From assembly GCF_008801695.1 (NCBI RefSeq), contig NZ_VZPF01000036.1:1-47061 (forward strand): DNA of 47,061 nt. Direction: 5' to 3'. A program made the position numbers and the translations under genes. Source of the stretch: Pantoea stewartii subsp. stewartii. GTDB lineage: Bacteria > Pseudomonadota > Gammaproteobacteria > Enterobacterales > Enterobacteriaceae. Shown here piece after piece: positions 7,962-16,411 of this stretch. The notes under the pieces were generated by a model. It saw only the letters and a program-made list of their open reading frames with translations. It searched no databases and was not told where the DNA came from. Every line of letters begins with the position of its first letter. Positions within the stretch are counted from its first letter, which is position 1.

Positions 7962-9031
7962 CAGTAAGTTAGCTCGCGAATATTCGAATAAAACTGGTAC
8001 GGCTCGACGCTGAATGCGGCGGGCGGCATGAGAACCATGTCGGCTGCGGTGCCTTGATCGTCTTTGCGGAACGTCACCTCACCGAGCAGCCAGAGCTCAT
8101 CTTCCAGCCCGAAAACGGGCAGCGAGATCGGGATTAGCGTATTGGGTTCCCACAGGTTCCCGGCGCTGTCTCGCCAGCTGTCTACCGTAACCAGCAGGCT
8201 CTTTGAACGCCCATAGCGCCGGTTCATTTCCCAATCAATGCACTGCTGTGCCTGCTGGTTTGCGGTCATCGTGCTTTCGATAATGACCGTGCGGTTTCGG
8301 TAGCGCATGGCTGCCGCTTCCGGGTCGGTAGCAGTTGCCAGAGCGACCGCTTCATAAGCGTCGTCGCCGCTTTCTTCGTTAATCGGTGTGACCGCCATAG
8401 AAACGCCGGTGTAGACGGAAAAGCGCTCGTCCATCGTGCTTTCGTAGGCGGCTTCCTGAATGTTCTGGCCCTGCTTCACGCCGCTGGCGGCCTGCTTCGT
8501 GCCGACGCGCGTCAGGAACAGGCTGCCGTCCGGCTTGTCGTAATAAAGCAGCGCGGCCCAGCGGGTGATGCGGTCGATTACCTCCTGAGACGATTCACCC
8601 CAATTAAGCGTGAACTGCGGGACCGTGGTCCCGACATCCACGTCGCTGGCAACCGTGATGCCGTATGGCGCAGCCAGCTTTTGCGCAATCTGCAGCGGCG
8701 ATGCCCCGCTGATAACGTTGTTTTTCCAGTAGGCCGAGCAATCGACAAGGTCCGCACATTTGCTGCGCCCGACCGCCTGTACGCGGTGACGCGCGCGGGA
8801 AATCATCGGCGACCAGCGGTCGATGTAGCCGGTCAGCACGGTGTCGCTGCCGATTTTCACCACGCAGGCGTCGCCGGGTTTAACCAGCTGCTTTCCATCG
8901 CTGCCGGGAAATTCGTCCATCAGTGACAGCTCAAAATCAGAGGGTAAGTGCTCAATGCTGCGCGTAACGCGCACCGCATCCCAGCCGGACAGCACCTTGC
9001 CGTTGAGCGTCAGGGTTAATTCGTCGCTCAT
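7961..9031 (-). CDS. Baseplate hub protein (Mu gp44 / gpD-like)
   Basis: A 356-residue hub protein (phage_GPD superfamily, gp27-like). It starts SDELTLTLNGKVLSGWDAVRVTRSIE, the tube-like beta fold of hub proteins, and has the block YKKPDGSLFLTRVG-like (YYDKPDGSLFLTRVG). It caps the tail tube and carries the gp45 spike. One SopB-type dyad (8619-8632) lies inside this reading frame and encodes Gly-Thr-Thr-Val. Confidence 0.87.
   Translation of the reverse strand: MSDELTLTLNGKVLSGWDAVRVTRSIEHLPSDFELSLMDEFPGSDGKQLVKPGDACVVKIGSDTVLTGYIDRWSPMISRARHRVQAVGRSKCADLVDCSAYWKNNVISGASPLQIAQKLAAPYGITVASDVDVGTTVPQFTLNWGESSQEVIDRITRWAALLYYDKPDGSLFLTRVGTKQAASGVKQGQNIQEAAYESTMDERFSVYTGVSMAVTPINEESGDDAYEAVALATATDPEAAAMRYRNRTVIIESTMTANQQAQQCIDWEMNRRYGRSKSLLVTVDSWRDSAGNLWEPNTLIPISLPVFGLEDELWLLGEVTFRKDDQGTAADMVLMPPAAFSVEPYQFYSNIRELTY
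8619..8632. promoter_or_regulatory. SopB centromere site 1
   Basis: GGGACCGTGGTCCC dyad, matching the F sopC/N15 inverted repeat. It lies inside the gp44-like gene and is the only perfect copy in the structural half. Confidence 0.75.
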
Positions 9032-10434
9032 GAGGTCAGCGCCTTAAAACTGGTCGGCATGAATGCCGGGTGAATGGGATCAGCCATCTTCACAACCGCT
9101 TCCGTGCGGCTGGCGTCCTGATAAAGCCGGTTAGCAATATTCAGCGCCGGTAGCGGCATGGCGTAGGTCACGGTCTTAACGGTTGCGAGATCCGCACCGA
9201 GGTTGGAAAGCGTGTCCACGATGTTGCCGCGCAGCGTCTGCAGCTGGCGGTAAAGGTCGTCGTAGGCGTTATCCGCTGCCAGCAATGCGGCGGCATCGAG
9301 CACGGTGACAACGCGGCGCGTCAGGTCCATTGCGTCGTCGTAATTCGCCGGGGTGTATTGCGAGGCGACATAGGCCATCGCGCCCGCGCTTAGGGCTTTC
9401 AGATAGATGCGGGCCGCCAGCTGGATGCTGGTTGCCACGGTGTCGGCGTAAACAGTGGTGTCGTCAAATTCTGCTAGCGCTTCCAGCAGGTTTATCAGGT
9501 CCATCCCGCCCGCCGTCAGGTCGAGCAGCTCCGTATAAACGGCTTCAATTGCGACAGAAAAGTCTTCCACGGTCCCTGTGGCGGCGACGGCATCCAGCGC
9601 GGTATCGATGGCAGCTTTGTTCTGAATGGAAGCGGCAATTTTGCTGTCTACCAGCGCGGCGTAGTCGTCCGTGTCTGCGGTGTTGTCGGTGCTGGTTGTC
9701 GCTCCGCTGGCGTTTCCGCCCACGCTGCCGGTGTTGTAGCGCCCGTAAGTTGTCGTGCCAAACGTGCTTTTCAGCACGTTCGCGAGGTTGGTGGCCTGCG
9801 AGACCGTGTCCGTTACCATCGTGGTCCAGAATGCCGCCGTGGCTTTCAGCGTCTGGATCGCGCCCGTTACAGAGCGCATTTCGCCCTTTACGGTGGCGAT
9901 GAAGGAGGCCGCGTTCTTTGACAGGGTGGCAAACCATGACGTTTTTACGGTGGAGGCGGCGTCGGTGGCGCTGGTGATCGCGAATACTTTCAAACCGGAC
10001 TCAATCGCGGTCAACGTGAAGCGAAAAACGCGTCCCTCTTCCATGCTTTCAGACACGCGCAGCCCGTTTTCCGGGATGCTCACCGTCAGTTCGCCGAGCG
10101 TCGGATGTACCAGCGTGCCGGAACCCGAGGTTTCAGCGGCGGCGACCAGCGAGTCGCGCTGCGTCATCACGTCGCCTGCGGTGTATACCCGGCTGCTCTG
10201 GATAATGAAGCCGGTCAGCGTAATTCGCCGCGTGGCGCGGCCCATATCTTCCACCCATACCGAGTCCCGATACGGGTATTCATGAACAGCCTGGCGACGC
10301 CCGAACGTTCCCTCGCCGCTTTCAACGGCGAACGGAACGCCACGGAATGACGCGGCGTGCAGGTTGTCCTGCCAGCTCCACGTATCGCCAGACGTGCCGA
10401 GCACGCCGGAAATAGCAGCAGATACAATCGTCAT
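9028..10434 (-). CDS. Mu gp43-like tail protein (DNA circularisation N-terminal family)
   Basis: A 468-residue protein with the family's opening about residues 18-60: SWQDNLHAASFRGVPFAVES then GRRQAVHEYPYRD. The name DNA-circularisation is historical; in Mu it is a tail/baseplate component at the same position. The rest is Ala/Thr-rich and helical. A terminator sits just upstream, so expression needs read-through from the tape-measure gene. Confidence 0.85.
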   Translation of the reverse strand: MTIVSAAISGVLGTSGDTWSWQDNLHAASFRGVPFAVESGEGTFGRRQAVHEYPYRDSVWVEDMGRATRRITLTGFIIQSSRVYTAGDVMTQRDSLVAAAETSGSGTLVHPTLGELTVSIPENGLRVSESMEEGRVFRFTLTAIESGLKVFAITSATDAASTVKTSWFATLSKNAASFIATVKGEMRSVTGAIQTLKATAAFWTTMVTDTVSQATNLANVLKSTFGTTTYGRYNTGSVGGNASGATTSTDNTADTDDYAALVDSKIAASIQNKAAIDTALDAVAATGTVEDFSVAIEAVYTELLDLTAGGMDLINLLEALAEFDDTTVYADTVATSIQLAARIYLKALSAGAMAYVASQYTPANYDDAMDLTRRVVTVLDAAALLAADNAYDDLYRQLQTLRGNIVDTLSNLGADLATVKTVTYAMPLPALNIANRLYQDASRTEAVVKMADPIHPAFMPTSFKALTS

Positions 10435-10451
10435 TTAGCAGACTCCAGAAA

Positions 10452-10477
10452 CAAAAAACCCGGCGCGGGGCCGGGTT
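10452..10477 (-). terminator. Intra-operon terminator before the gp43 gene
   Basis: On the minus strand the stem AACCCGGC/GCCGGGTT (10457-10477) is followed by six T. It lies between tape measure and gp43-like genes, in the middle of the late operon, so it either sets a downstream expression level or is overridden by Q-type antitermination. Confidence 0.75.
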
Positions 10478-10497
10478 GGATAGGTGTGATGGTGGTA

Positions 10498-12342
10498 TCA
10501 GGGGAACTGCATGGCGGTGGAGATTCGCGAGCCGGTGCCGGTGACGGTTTGCCGCTGCCCGGTTTTCTCGTTGACCATCGTGAGTTCAACCTTGATGCCC
10601 TTTTCTGCCAGGACGGCGCTCAGGGCATTAGCCAGCTGCGCCGGGTCCGATGCCTGCGCGCCGGTCGCGCCGGTGCCAGGCAAAAGTGGCGGCGGCGTCA
10701 GCGGCTGCTGCGGTGATTGCTGGATGATGTTCTGAATCTGCCCTGAACTGAGGGAGTTGTTTCCTTCCCGGTTAAACAGGGCGGCAAGTACGCGCGAACG
10801 CATCCCCGGACTACTCAGATCCATCTGCGCATCCGGCGCGATGCCGAGTTCGCGGCTGGCGTCCTTAATCATCTGCGGGGTGTTATTGTGGTCCCGGACC
10901 GGCGACGCGGTGCTGATGATTTCCTGCAAGGTGCGCAGCGGGTGATCCGTGTTGGCAGACTTGCCGGAATAGTACAGCTGCAGCTGGCGGTCGGCTGCCA
11001 GCACGCCGTTATTGAGCGAGTCAAACTTCGCAAAGCCTTTCGCGCCCGGTTCGGCGTTCGCCTGGCTGGCGTAGCGGATGTTCCACGGGTTGTTATTCAC
11101 CACGGAAAGCGCGCCAGCGTTCACGCCACCGCCAGCCTGCACCGGATTACCAGCGCCTGCAGCGGCGGCCTGCGCGGCCTTCATATCCTCCATCAGCTGC
11201 GAAGCCTGATCGCGCAAGCCGTATTGCTGGCGCAGGTGGTTATGCTCTGACGACGTATTTACCATGCCGGACATAATGTCCACCGCTTCGCCAGCCGGTA
11301 GCGACTTGAGAAAAGCGTCGTCTTTCTGCGCGCGTTTGAGCCAACCGCTCTCCTGATCGCTGATGAATCCTGCCGCCTGGCTCCATGCCATCGGATCACG
11401 GGGATTTTGCATCACTTTCGAGGCACCTTTTAGCCCATCGGTGACCGTACCGTCTGACAGGAGTTTATGTGCGATCCCCTGCTCCGTTCGCGTCTTAAGG
11501 CCGTCCCACGATGCGCTCAGTTCGGTCAGCGTGCGGTTCAGACCAACCAGTTCGGCGTTAACCTTCGGGTCAATGGTCAGCCCCACAGAATCCGATTTCG
11601 TCAGGTTGTCTTTGAGCCGCTTGCCTTCACGCAGCAATTGCAGCCCGTCAGCGTCCAGCCCCAGCGCATCCGCGACCGTTTTCTGGTTCTGCGGTGAGAG
11701 TTTCGGGAACACGTCAGCCAGCTGCTTCACCGTTTCCAGCACGTTAGCGGTGCCGTCGGCGTTCTTCACGATCTGCGCGTGAACCTGATTCATCACGGCC
11801 AGCACTTCGTTGTTGCGGCCCTGCAGCGCGTCGTTAAACGTCTTGTAGAATCCCTGCACTTCGCCGCGCGCGGTTTCGGAGTCCGTACCCAGCATGCGCA
11901 TCGCGCCGGATAGCTGCGAGAAATCCTTAACTGACATCCCGGCGTTTTCCGCTGCCACCTGCAAGCCGTAAGCATCATCGGCGGCGTCACTGATACCGCT
12001 GCCGAGCGCCTTCATTCCCTTCCCGGCAAGGTAGGCTGCGCCACCTGCAAGCCCCATTTTGCCGACGATACCGCCCATGCGACCGGTAAAGCCGGTAAAG
12101 TTTCGCAGTGGTGGAACCATATCGCCGATGAACTGGACATTATCCTTTGCGTAGCGGCCCAGCTGCTCAAACATCCGGTTAATCTGAGACAGGCCGTCGT
12201 TCGTTTCCTGCCCGCCGAGTTTCAACCCGTCCGTGGTTTTATCCAGCCCCGGCTGGAGGTTGCGCACCTCGTCGTTGATGCGCTTGAGCGCATCAGATAC
12301 CTGGTCATCAGCGGTCAGGGTAAAATCAAAAGAATTAGCCAT
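10498..12342 (-). CDS. Tail tape measure protein with C-terminal lysozyme-like segment
   Basis: A 614-residue tape measure. The N-terminal third is coiled coil and Gly-rich hydrophobic stretches (GGIVGKMGLAGGAAYLAGKG). The C-terminal third contains NNPWNIRYASQAN...GFAKFDSLNNGVLAADRQLQLYY, which resembles transglycosylase-type structural lysin domains carried by some Mu-like tapes. At about 0.15 nm per residue it predicts a tail of roughly 90 nm. It starts within the end of the frameshifted chaperone. Confidence 0.88.
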   Translation of the reverse strand: MANSFDFTLTADDQVSDALKRINDEVRNLQPGLDKTTDGLKLGGQETNDGLSQINRMFEQLGRYAKDNVQFIGDMVPPLRNFTGFTGRMGGIVGKMGLAGGAAYLAGKGMKALGSGISDAADDAYGLQVAAENAGMSVKDFSQLSGAMRMLGTDSETARGEVQGFYKTFNDALQGRNNEVLAVMNQVHAQIVKNADGTANVLETVKQLADVFPKLSPQNQKTVADALGLDADGLQLLREGKRLKDNLTKSDSVGLTIDPKVNAELVGLNRTLTELSASWDGLKTRTEQGIAHKLLSDGTVTDGLKGASKVMQNPRDPMAWSQAAGFISDQESGWLKRAQKDDAFLKSLPAGEAVDIMSGMVNTSSEHNHLRQQYGLRDQASQLMEDMKAAQAAAAGAGNPVQAGGGVNAGALSVVNNNPWNIRYASQANAEPGAKGFAKFDSLNNGVLAADRQLQLYYSGKSANTDHPLRTLQEIISTASPVRDHNNTPQMIKDASRELGIAPDAQMDLSSPGMRSRVLAALFNREGNNSLSSGQIQNIIQQSPQQPLTPPPLLPGTGATGAQASDPAQLANALSAVLAEKGIKVELTMVNEKTGQRQTVTGTGSRISTAMQFP

Positions 12343-13005
12343 CTGCCGCTGCCTTTTTCAGTTTGTTGATCCGGTGGCCCTGCCGCAGCCAGTATTGGAC
12401 GCGGCTCCACGTCATCTGGTCACCGGCGGTTTCACTAAACCGCCAGTAATAGGTGATTTCCGCTATGCGGTCTTCCCATTCGTCGCGTCCGGGAAGTAGC
12501 GCAAAAAACCCACCAGATATTTCTCCGCCTCCCTGAACTTGGTGATCGGCAATTTGCGCAGCGCCTGCCGGTTTACGCCAGACAGCGCAGACATCAGCGA
12601 CAGCAAAGCCGTGGCGGCGTCTTTGGCTTCCAGTTCGGCGTAGTAGGCTTTGAACTCTGCAAAGCTTGGTTCGCGCAGCGGCACGCTCTCCCACGCTTCC
12701 TGCCCGTTCAGGCTGGTGATCTGCTTGTCCAGCGGGATCTCAATTTCTGCCGCGTCGCTGCCTTTCGCCTCATAGTTGATGAAGTGAAGCAGGAACGCCT
12801 GCCCGCGACGCACGACGCGCAGCGGCAAATTGTCCAGGCTGGCGGGTGCTTTGCCGGTAATCTTGCCAATCAGCACGCCCATTGCTTCGTGCGCGTTGGT
12901 TTTCTTTGCCTCCGCGTAGAAGAGTTCGACCTCATGGTAAAACGGTTCGCGCAGCGGATATGGCCCTTGCGGGCCGAAATTATCAACGAAAATCACGTCA
13001 TCCAC
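12335..13005 (-). CDS. Tail assembly chaperone, long form by -1 frameshift (Mu gp41-gp42 type)
   Basis: The 180-residue chaperone frame (stop at 12463) meets an in-frame slippery heptamer T TTT TTG at 12508-12502. A -1 slip there continues into an open frame ending at 12335 and gives a 223-residue product whose tail reads FFALLPGRDEWEDRIAEITYYWRF. The extension ends eight bases inside the tape-measure start. Long/short tail chaperones by programmed slippage are conserved in most long-tailed phages. Confidence 0.82.
12463..13005 (-). CDS. Tail assembly chaperone, short form
   Basis: A 180-residue protein built from two copies of one domain: LREPFYHEVELFYAEAKKT (residues about 19-75) and LREPSFAEFKAYYAELEAKD (about 110-168), each ending in a hydrophobic LLHFI/LVGFL strand. 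This doubled form fits a duplication of the Mu41-type chaperone domain. It coats the tape measure during tail assembly and is absent from virions in related phages. It lies between the tube and tape measure genes, as expected. Confidence 0.82.
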   Translation of the reverse strand: MDDVIFVDNFGPQGPYPLREPFYHEVELFYAEAKKTNAHEAMGVLIGKITGKAPASLDNLPLRVVRRGQAFLLHFINYEAKGSDAAEIEIPLDKQITSLNGQEAWESVPLREPSFAEFKAYYAELEAKDAATALLSLMSALSGVNRQALRKLPITKFREAEKYLVGFLRYFPDATNGKTA

Positions 13006-13008
13006 GGC

Positions 13009-13377
13009 TTAGCTCTCCTGCACGCTGTCACTTTCCCAGCGCACGTCGAACACCGCGTCTTCGCTATCGACTTCCTGCGCTTCAACGGTCCACATCCCGC
13101 TGCCGATGATGGTTTTGCCGTTCGCCAGCTCTGCCGTTACCGTCACGTTGGTCTGGTCGTTAAAATCTGAGACCGTGGTCCCGCCGCTGTCACGCACCTG
13201 GCATGAAATGAAGCCCGCCGTGGGCTTCTCCTTGTAACCGTGTACGCGGTCCATGCCGGTGAGGGTTTCACGCTTGTTTTTGGCGACGGCGTACTTAAAG
13301 TTCCCCGCAACCATGATGCTCAGGCCGTCAACGGTGACGGTCGCGGTCCCCGCCAGGCGGTTGGTTGTATCTGTCAT
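13009..13377 (-). CDS. Tail tube protein (Mu gp40-like)
   Basis: A 122-residue protein of the Mu-type tail tube family, with the opening NRLAGTATVTVDGLSIMVAG, then TGMDRVHGYKEKPTAGFISC and a final VEAQEVDSEDAVFDVRWES. It polymerises around the tape measure inside the sheath. A degenerate SopB-like dyad (13169-13182) falls within the frame. Confidence 0.9.
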   Translation of the reverse strand: MTDTTNRLAGTATVTVDGLSIMVAGNFKYAVAKNKRETLTGMDRVHGYKEKPTAGFISCQVRDSGGTTVSDFNDQTNVTVTAELANGKTIIGSGMWTVEAQEVDSEDAVFDVRWESDSVQES

Positions 13378-13388
13378 TTAATAATCCC

Positions 13389-14882
13389 TTATGACGACGC
13401 CTGCAGGCGGAATTGGTTGAGCAACGCAAACACGCGCATCTGGTTGATCAGCACGCCCGGCCAGAGCACATCGACGCGGTTCGGGTTGCTGCTGTTTTGT
13501 TCAACAATCAGCCCGGACGCGAAGCCGGTGGAGTCCTGGACAAACCCGTTGGTCTCCAGCGTGCTGTACTGCGCGATAAGCTCCGCGCGGATGATGTTTG
13601 GTGTGACGATTGCCGCGCCGCTGGCAAACTTGGTGCCACTGGCGGCAAGCTTCATGCGGGCATATTTCGAGGTCACCACGCTGCGCAGATAGCGCGTCAC
13701 GTACATGAGCAGGAACATCGTTTCGATCTCCAGATAGGAGTCGTCCGCGTCGCCGTAGCTGTTGGTCTGGTACGTGGTGATCACGTTTTCCAGCGTCACC
13801 GTGCCGTCATCCGAAACGGTGGTGGTTGAAATGCCGCTGTAGAGCAGGTTATTTCGCTCCGTCATTTCAAAGCGCGACGCCAGCGGTGGCGCAAGTACGC
13901 CGGAAACCGTCAGCGTCTGAACCGGACGGCCCGGATCGTTTCGCAGGCTGGTTGCCATCGCGCCGTAGCACGCTGCCGCCCAAACCCACGGCGTCGACGG
14001 TGAGTCGTACACGCCGATGATTGATTCGTGCTGGTTGTTGCGCGCTTCGCCCGCTGCGGTCAGTTCGCCGTAGGTGCCGAACAGCACACCCAGCGAATGC
14101 CCGTAAAGCTGCGATGAATAGCTCCAGCGACCGGTGTTATCCGAAAGCAGCGATTTCACGGCGTTAAGCGACGTGGTGTCGGTGTACGGGTTGATAATGA
14201 AATCAAACGTTTTGTCACCGAGGTTCGCCAGCGCGTCATCAAGCGACGGTGAGCCGGTGCCGCCGCTCATCGCGGTGATGGTCACGCCCAGCCCGGACGG
14301 CGTTTTTTCGCCACCTGCAGAGCCGAGGTAGTTCAGGCGGATATCGATGTCATTGCCCAGCGCGCCTTTGTTTTTGGCGGTCAGGGTGATAACCCCGGCG
14401 CTGGCAGATGCGGTCAACGGGAGCGCCGTCGCCGCATTAATCGCGGTGGCCAGATCGCTTGCAATGACCGAAACGGTGTCGGTGCTGGTCACGGAGATCT
14501 GAATACGCGTGCCACCGATGTAGAGCGCAACGGTGCCTGCAGCAGTTGGTGGCGTGGTAATCGCAATGGTGCCGGACGCGGCGACCAGATCGTCGCCGTC
14601 AGCGATAGGCAGGATGTAAATCTCTCCTGCAGTGTCGTTCGCCAGATAAGCCGCCATCATGTTGTGCAGGATTGAGCCATAGCCGCACAGGCCGCCCACG
14701 GTGGAGGCGGAGGCTTCCAGTGCCGGGATATTTGGCGTGCTCAGCGTGGCGCTATCCAGCTGCTGCCCGATAATCAGCGTGCGCTGCGTCGCGGTGGCTG
14801 TGTTGGCCTGCGAGTTGTCCATTTCGGCGTAAAACAGCGGGACGCGCAGGTTACTTGGGACATTTGAAAACGATACGGTCAT
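13389..14882 (-). CDS. Contractile tail sheath protein (Mu gp39/L-like)
   Basis: A 497-residue sheath subunit and the strongest evidence that this is a myovirus. It opens VSFSNVPSNLRVPLFYAEMDNSQ with the family's LIIGQQLD; the C-terminal domain contains DSYLEIETMFLLMYVTRYLRSVVTSKYARMKL-type blocks and RVFALLNQFRLQ at the end. A protease-exposed Ig-like insertion (about residues 90-180) is Thr/Ala-rich. Confidence 0.93.
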   Translation of the reverse strand: MTVSFSNVPSNLRVPLFYAEMDNSQANTATATQRTLIIGQQLDSATLSTPNIPALEASASTVGGLCGYGSILHNMMAAYLANDTAGEIYILPIADGDDLVAASGTIAITTPPTAAGTVALYIGGTRIQISVTSTDTVSVIASDLATAINAATALPLTASASAGVITLTAKNKGALGNDIDIRLNYLGSAGGEKTPSGLGVTITAMSGGTGSPSLDDALANLGDKTFDFIINPYTDTTSLNAVKSLLSDNTGRWSYSSQLYGHSLGVLFGTYGELTAAGEARNNQHESIIGVYDSPSTPWVWAAACYGAMATSLRNDPGRPVQTLTVSGVLAPPLASRFEMTERNNLLYSGISTTTVSDDGTVTLENVITTYQTNSYGDADDSYLEIETMFLLMYVTRYLRSVVTSKYARMKLAASGTKFASGAAIVTPNIIRAELIAQYSTLETNGFVQDSTGFASGLIVEQNSSNPNRVDVLWPGVLINQMRVFALLNQFRLQASS

Positions 14883-15154
14883 TAGCTGGCTTCCCCGGTA
14901 GCGGTATCAGCGTCGGTGCTGGCGGTGGTGGTTGAGGCAGCCGGGCTGGTGCTGGCTGTTACGGTTGCCGCGCTGGCGGTGGTTGCGGTGGTTGCGCCGG
15001 TGCCGCTCTGGTCCAGCGTCACTTCCTCCACGTCGCCATCGCGAAAACGGCGACGCCAGAACGTGCTCATCTCCACCTCGGCCCCTTCTGCGGGCAAAAG
15101 CGTGCCTTTAACGGGATCGCGCACGGCGCGCCCGTCTACGGGTTTCAATTTCAT
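14882..15154 (-). CDS. Mu gp38-like protein (DUF2635)
   Basis: A 90-residue protein matching DUF2635 in its first 50 residues (KLKPVDGRAVRDPVKGTLLPAEGAEVEMSTFWRRRFRDGDVEEV), the gene that precedes the sheath in Mu-like tails. The last 40 residues are a low-complexity Ala/Thr tail. Function unknown. Overlaps the sheath start by one base. Confidence 0.82.
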   Translation of the reverse strand: MKLKPVDGRAVRDPVKGTLLPAEGAEVEMSTFWRRRFRDGDVEEVTLDQSGTGATTATTASAATVTASTSPAASTTTASTDADTATGEAS

Positions 15155-15165
15155 TGGGATCTCGA

Positions 15166-15711
15166 TTAGGTCAGGTCAGCGTTAAAGCCCGGAACGGTCG
15201 TGCCGTCCGGCTCTTTGATGCGAAGGTCGATGCCTTCCAGCGTGTTGGTGGCAATCGGGAAGAAGTCTTCCGGCCCCTGAAAATATTCAACGTCGATTTC
15301 AAAAAGCAGCTGGCCAATGTGGCTTTCGCCGCTGGAATCCACGTCGATAGTTGATCGCACTTCCTTGTACTGCTGCGTTGAGCGCGTCAGCTCGTAGCTG
15401 TTGATAACGCCCTGCTCAACCTGCAGGCGTAGTTGCTCACACGCCTCTTCAGCCAGCATTGCGCCGATTTCGGCGTCTTCTGTGTCGAACGCTTCCACGC
15501 GACCGGTGATCCGTACCGTGGTCACGCTGGTAAATTGCGGGGCATTTCGCCCCATCGAATGCTTATGATCGAACGGCGTCTGAACCAGCAGCGCGGGATA
15601 GTCGGCGCTGCGTGTAGGCCAGTCGCGCGGGGAATAAACGCGGTCGCCCGCGTCCGTGGCTGCGGCCTTGAGAGCAGTCACAGTCAGCGTGCGGATGGTG
15701 GCTGAGTTCAT
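15166..15711 (-). CDS. Probable tail terminator / completion protein (Mu gp37 position)
   Basis: A 181-residue alpha/beta protein with the block DYPALLVQTPFDHKH and a long strand region (QFTSVTTVRITGRVEAFDTEDAE), fitting small tail-terminator proteins that cap the tube and meet the head. Assigned mainly by position between the head-joining gene and DUF2635; the sequence match alone is weak. Confidence 0.6.
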   Translation of the reverse strand: MNSATIRTLTVTALKAAATDAGDRVYSPRDWPTRSADYPALLVQTPFDHKHSMGRNAPQFTSVTTVRITGRVEAFDTEDAEIGAMLAEEACEQLRLQVEQGVINSYELTRSTQQYKEVRSTIDVDSSGESHIGQLLFEIDVEYFQGPEDFFPIATNTLEGIDLRIKEPDGTTVPGFNADLT

Positions 15712-16040
15712 GCGGTTTTTACGCGATTCAGAATGAGTTTGGAGCCGCCGTGGCTGTCGGGCTGGACGTCTTTCACGACGAACAGCTGTGCCACGCCCGG
15801 AATATAAAGGCGGTCGCCCTGCTGCGGAGGATTGCGGAACGCCGCGTCCCGAACGCCCAGCACCGGGTTGGTGGTGTTGATCGTCGGGTCGCCGTCGTCC
15901 AGCGGTTCAACGTCCTGCGTGTATGCCCGGTCAAAAATGCCGGTAATGTCATACGCCGCCGCGCCAGCGGGCCGGTAATTCACCGGCTGGCCAAACGTAT
16001 CCTCCAGCGGGGCCAGCAGATTCTGGTCCCAGTCAATCAT
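15708..16040 (-). CDS. Head-tail joining protein (FII-like)
   Basis: A 110-residue beta-rich protein: RPAGAAAYDITGIFDRAYTQD, then a region ending GDRLYIPGVAQLFVVKDVQPDSHGGSKLILNRV. This pattern (proline-glycine strands, a final GG-K-L-L-L strand) is typical of lambda FII-type connectors, often mislabelled as ATP-binding sugar transporter-like. It lies just after the capsid group, where lambda FII is found. Confidence 0.68.
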   Translation of the reverse strand: MIDWDQNLLAPLEDTFGQPVNYRPAGAAAYDITGIFDRAYTQDVEPLDDGDPTINTTNPVLGVRDAAFRNPPQQGDRLYIPGVAQLFVVKDVQPDSHGGSKLILNRVKTA

Positions 16041-16042
16041 CG

Positions 16043-16408
16043 TTATGCCGTACCAATCCGAACGCCGTCCTGCACCGCAATGGTGACGCCTTCCTGCGCC
16101 AGCGCATCGGCTAGCGCCTGCTCTGCCGTCACCACGACGCGACGCTTAACGAGGCGATCAACATCGCTGGCCGGCACACGCACTCTGGCGTGTGGGCGGT
16201 GCGTTTTTCCGTCACATTTCAGGGTGTTTTTCGGCAAAACGACAACGGCAACAGTGCCGTCGTCTTCGTTTTCGGTCAGATTGGCCCCTGAATCGACCAC
16301 AGCGGCGTTTTCTTCCGTTTCGTCTGTGGTTGCCGGGGTTTCGTCGTTTAACGCGTCTGTGGCGTTTTCAGCGGCCTTTTCAGCCGCTGCATTTTTACGG
16401 GGTGCCAT
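16043..16408 (-). CDS. Small head/connector-region protein, acidic N-terminus
   Basis: A 121-residue protein with two parts: an Ala/Glu/Asp-rich disordered half (residues 1-50) and a compact C-terminal half with KRRVVVTAEQALADALAQEGVTIAVQDG. I do not recognise the family. Position between capsid and head-tail joining genes suggests a connector or packaging accessory role. Confidence 0.65.
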   Translation of the reverse strand: MAPRKNAAAEKAAENATDALNDETPATTDETEENAAVVDSGANLTENEDDGTVAVVVLPKNTLKCDGKTHRPHARVRVPASDVDRLVKRRVVVTAEQALADALAQEGVTIAVQDGVRIGTA

Positions 16409-16411
16409 GCG

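Noticed and set aside
13169..13182. GAGACCGTGGTCCC as a fourteenth SopB site
   Set aside because: One arm base is changed, breaking the dyad; it lies in the conserved tail-tube codons and may be chance. Kept only as degenerate.
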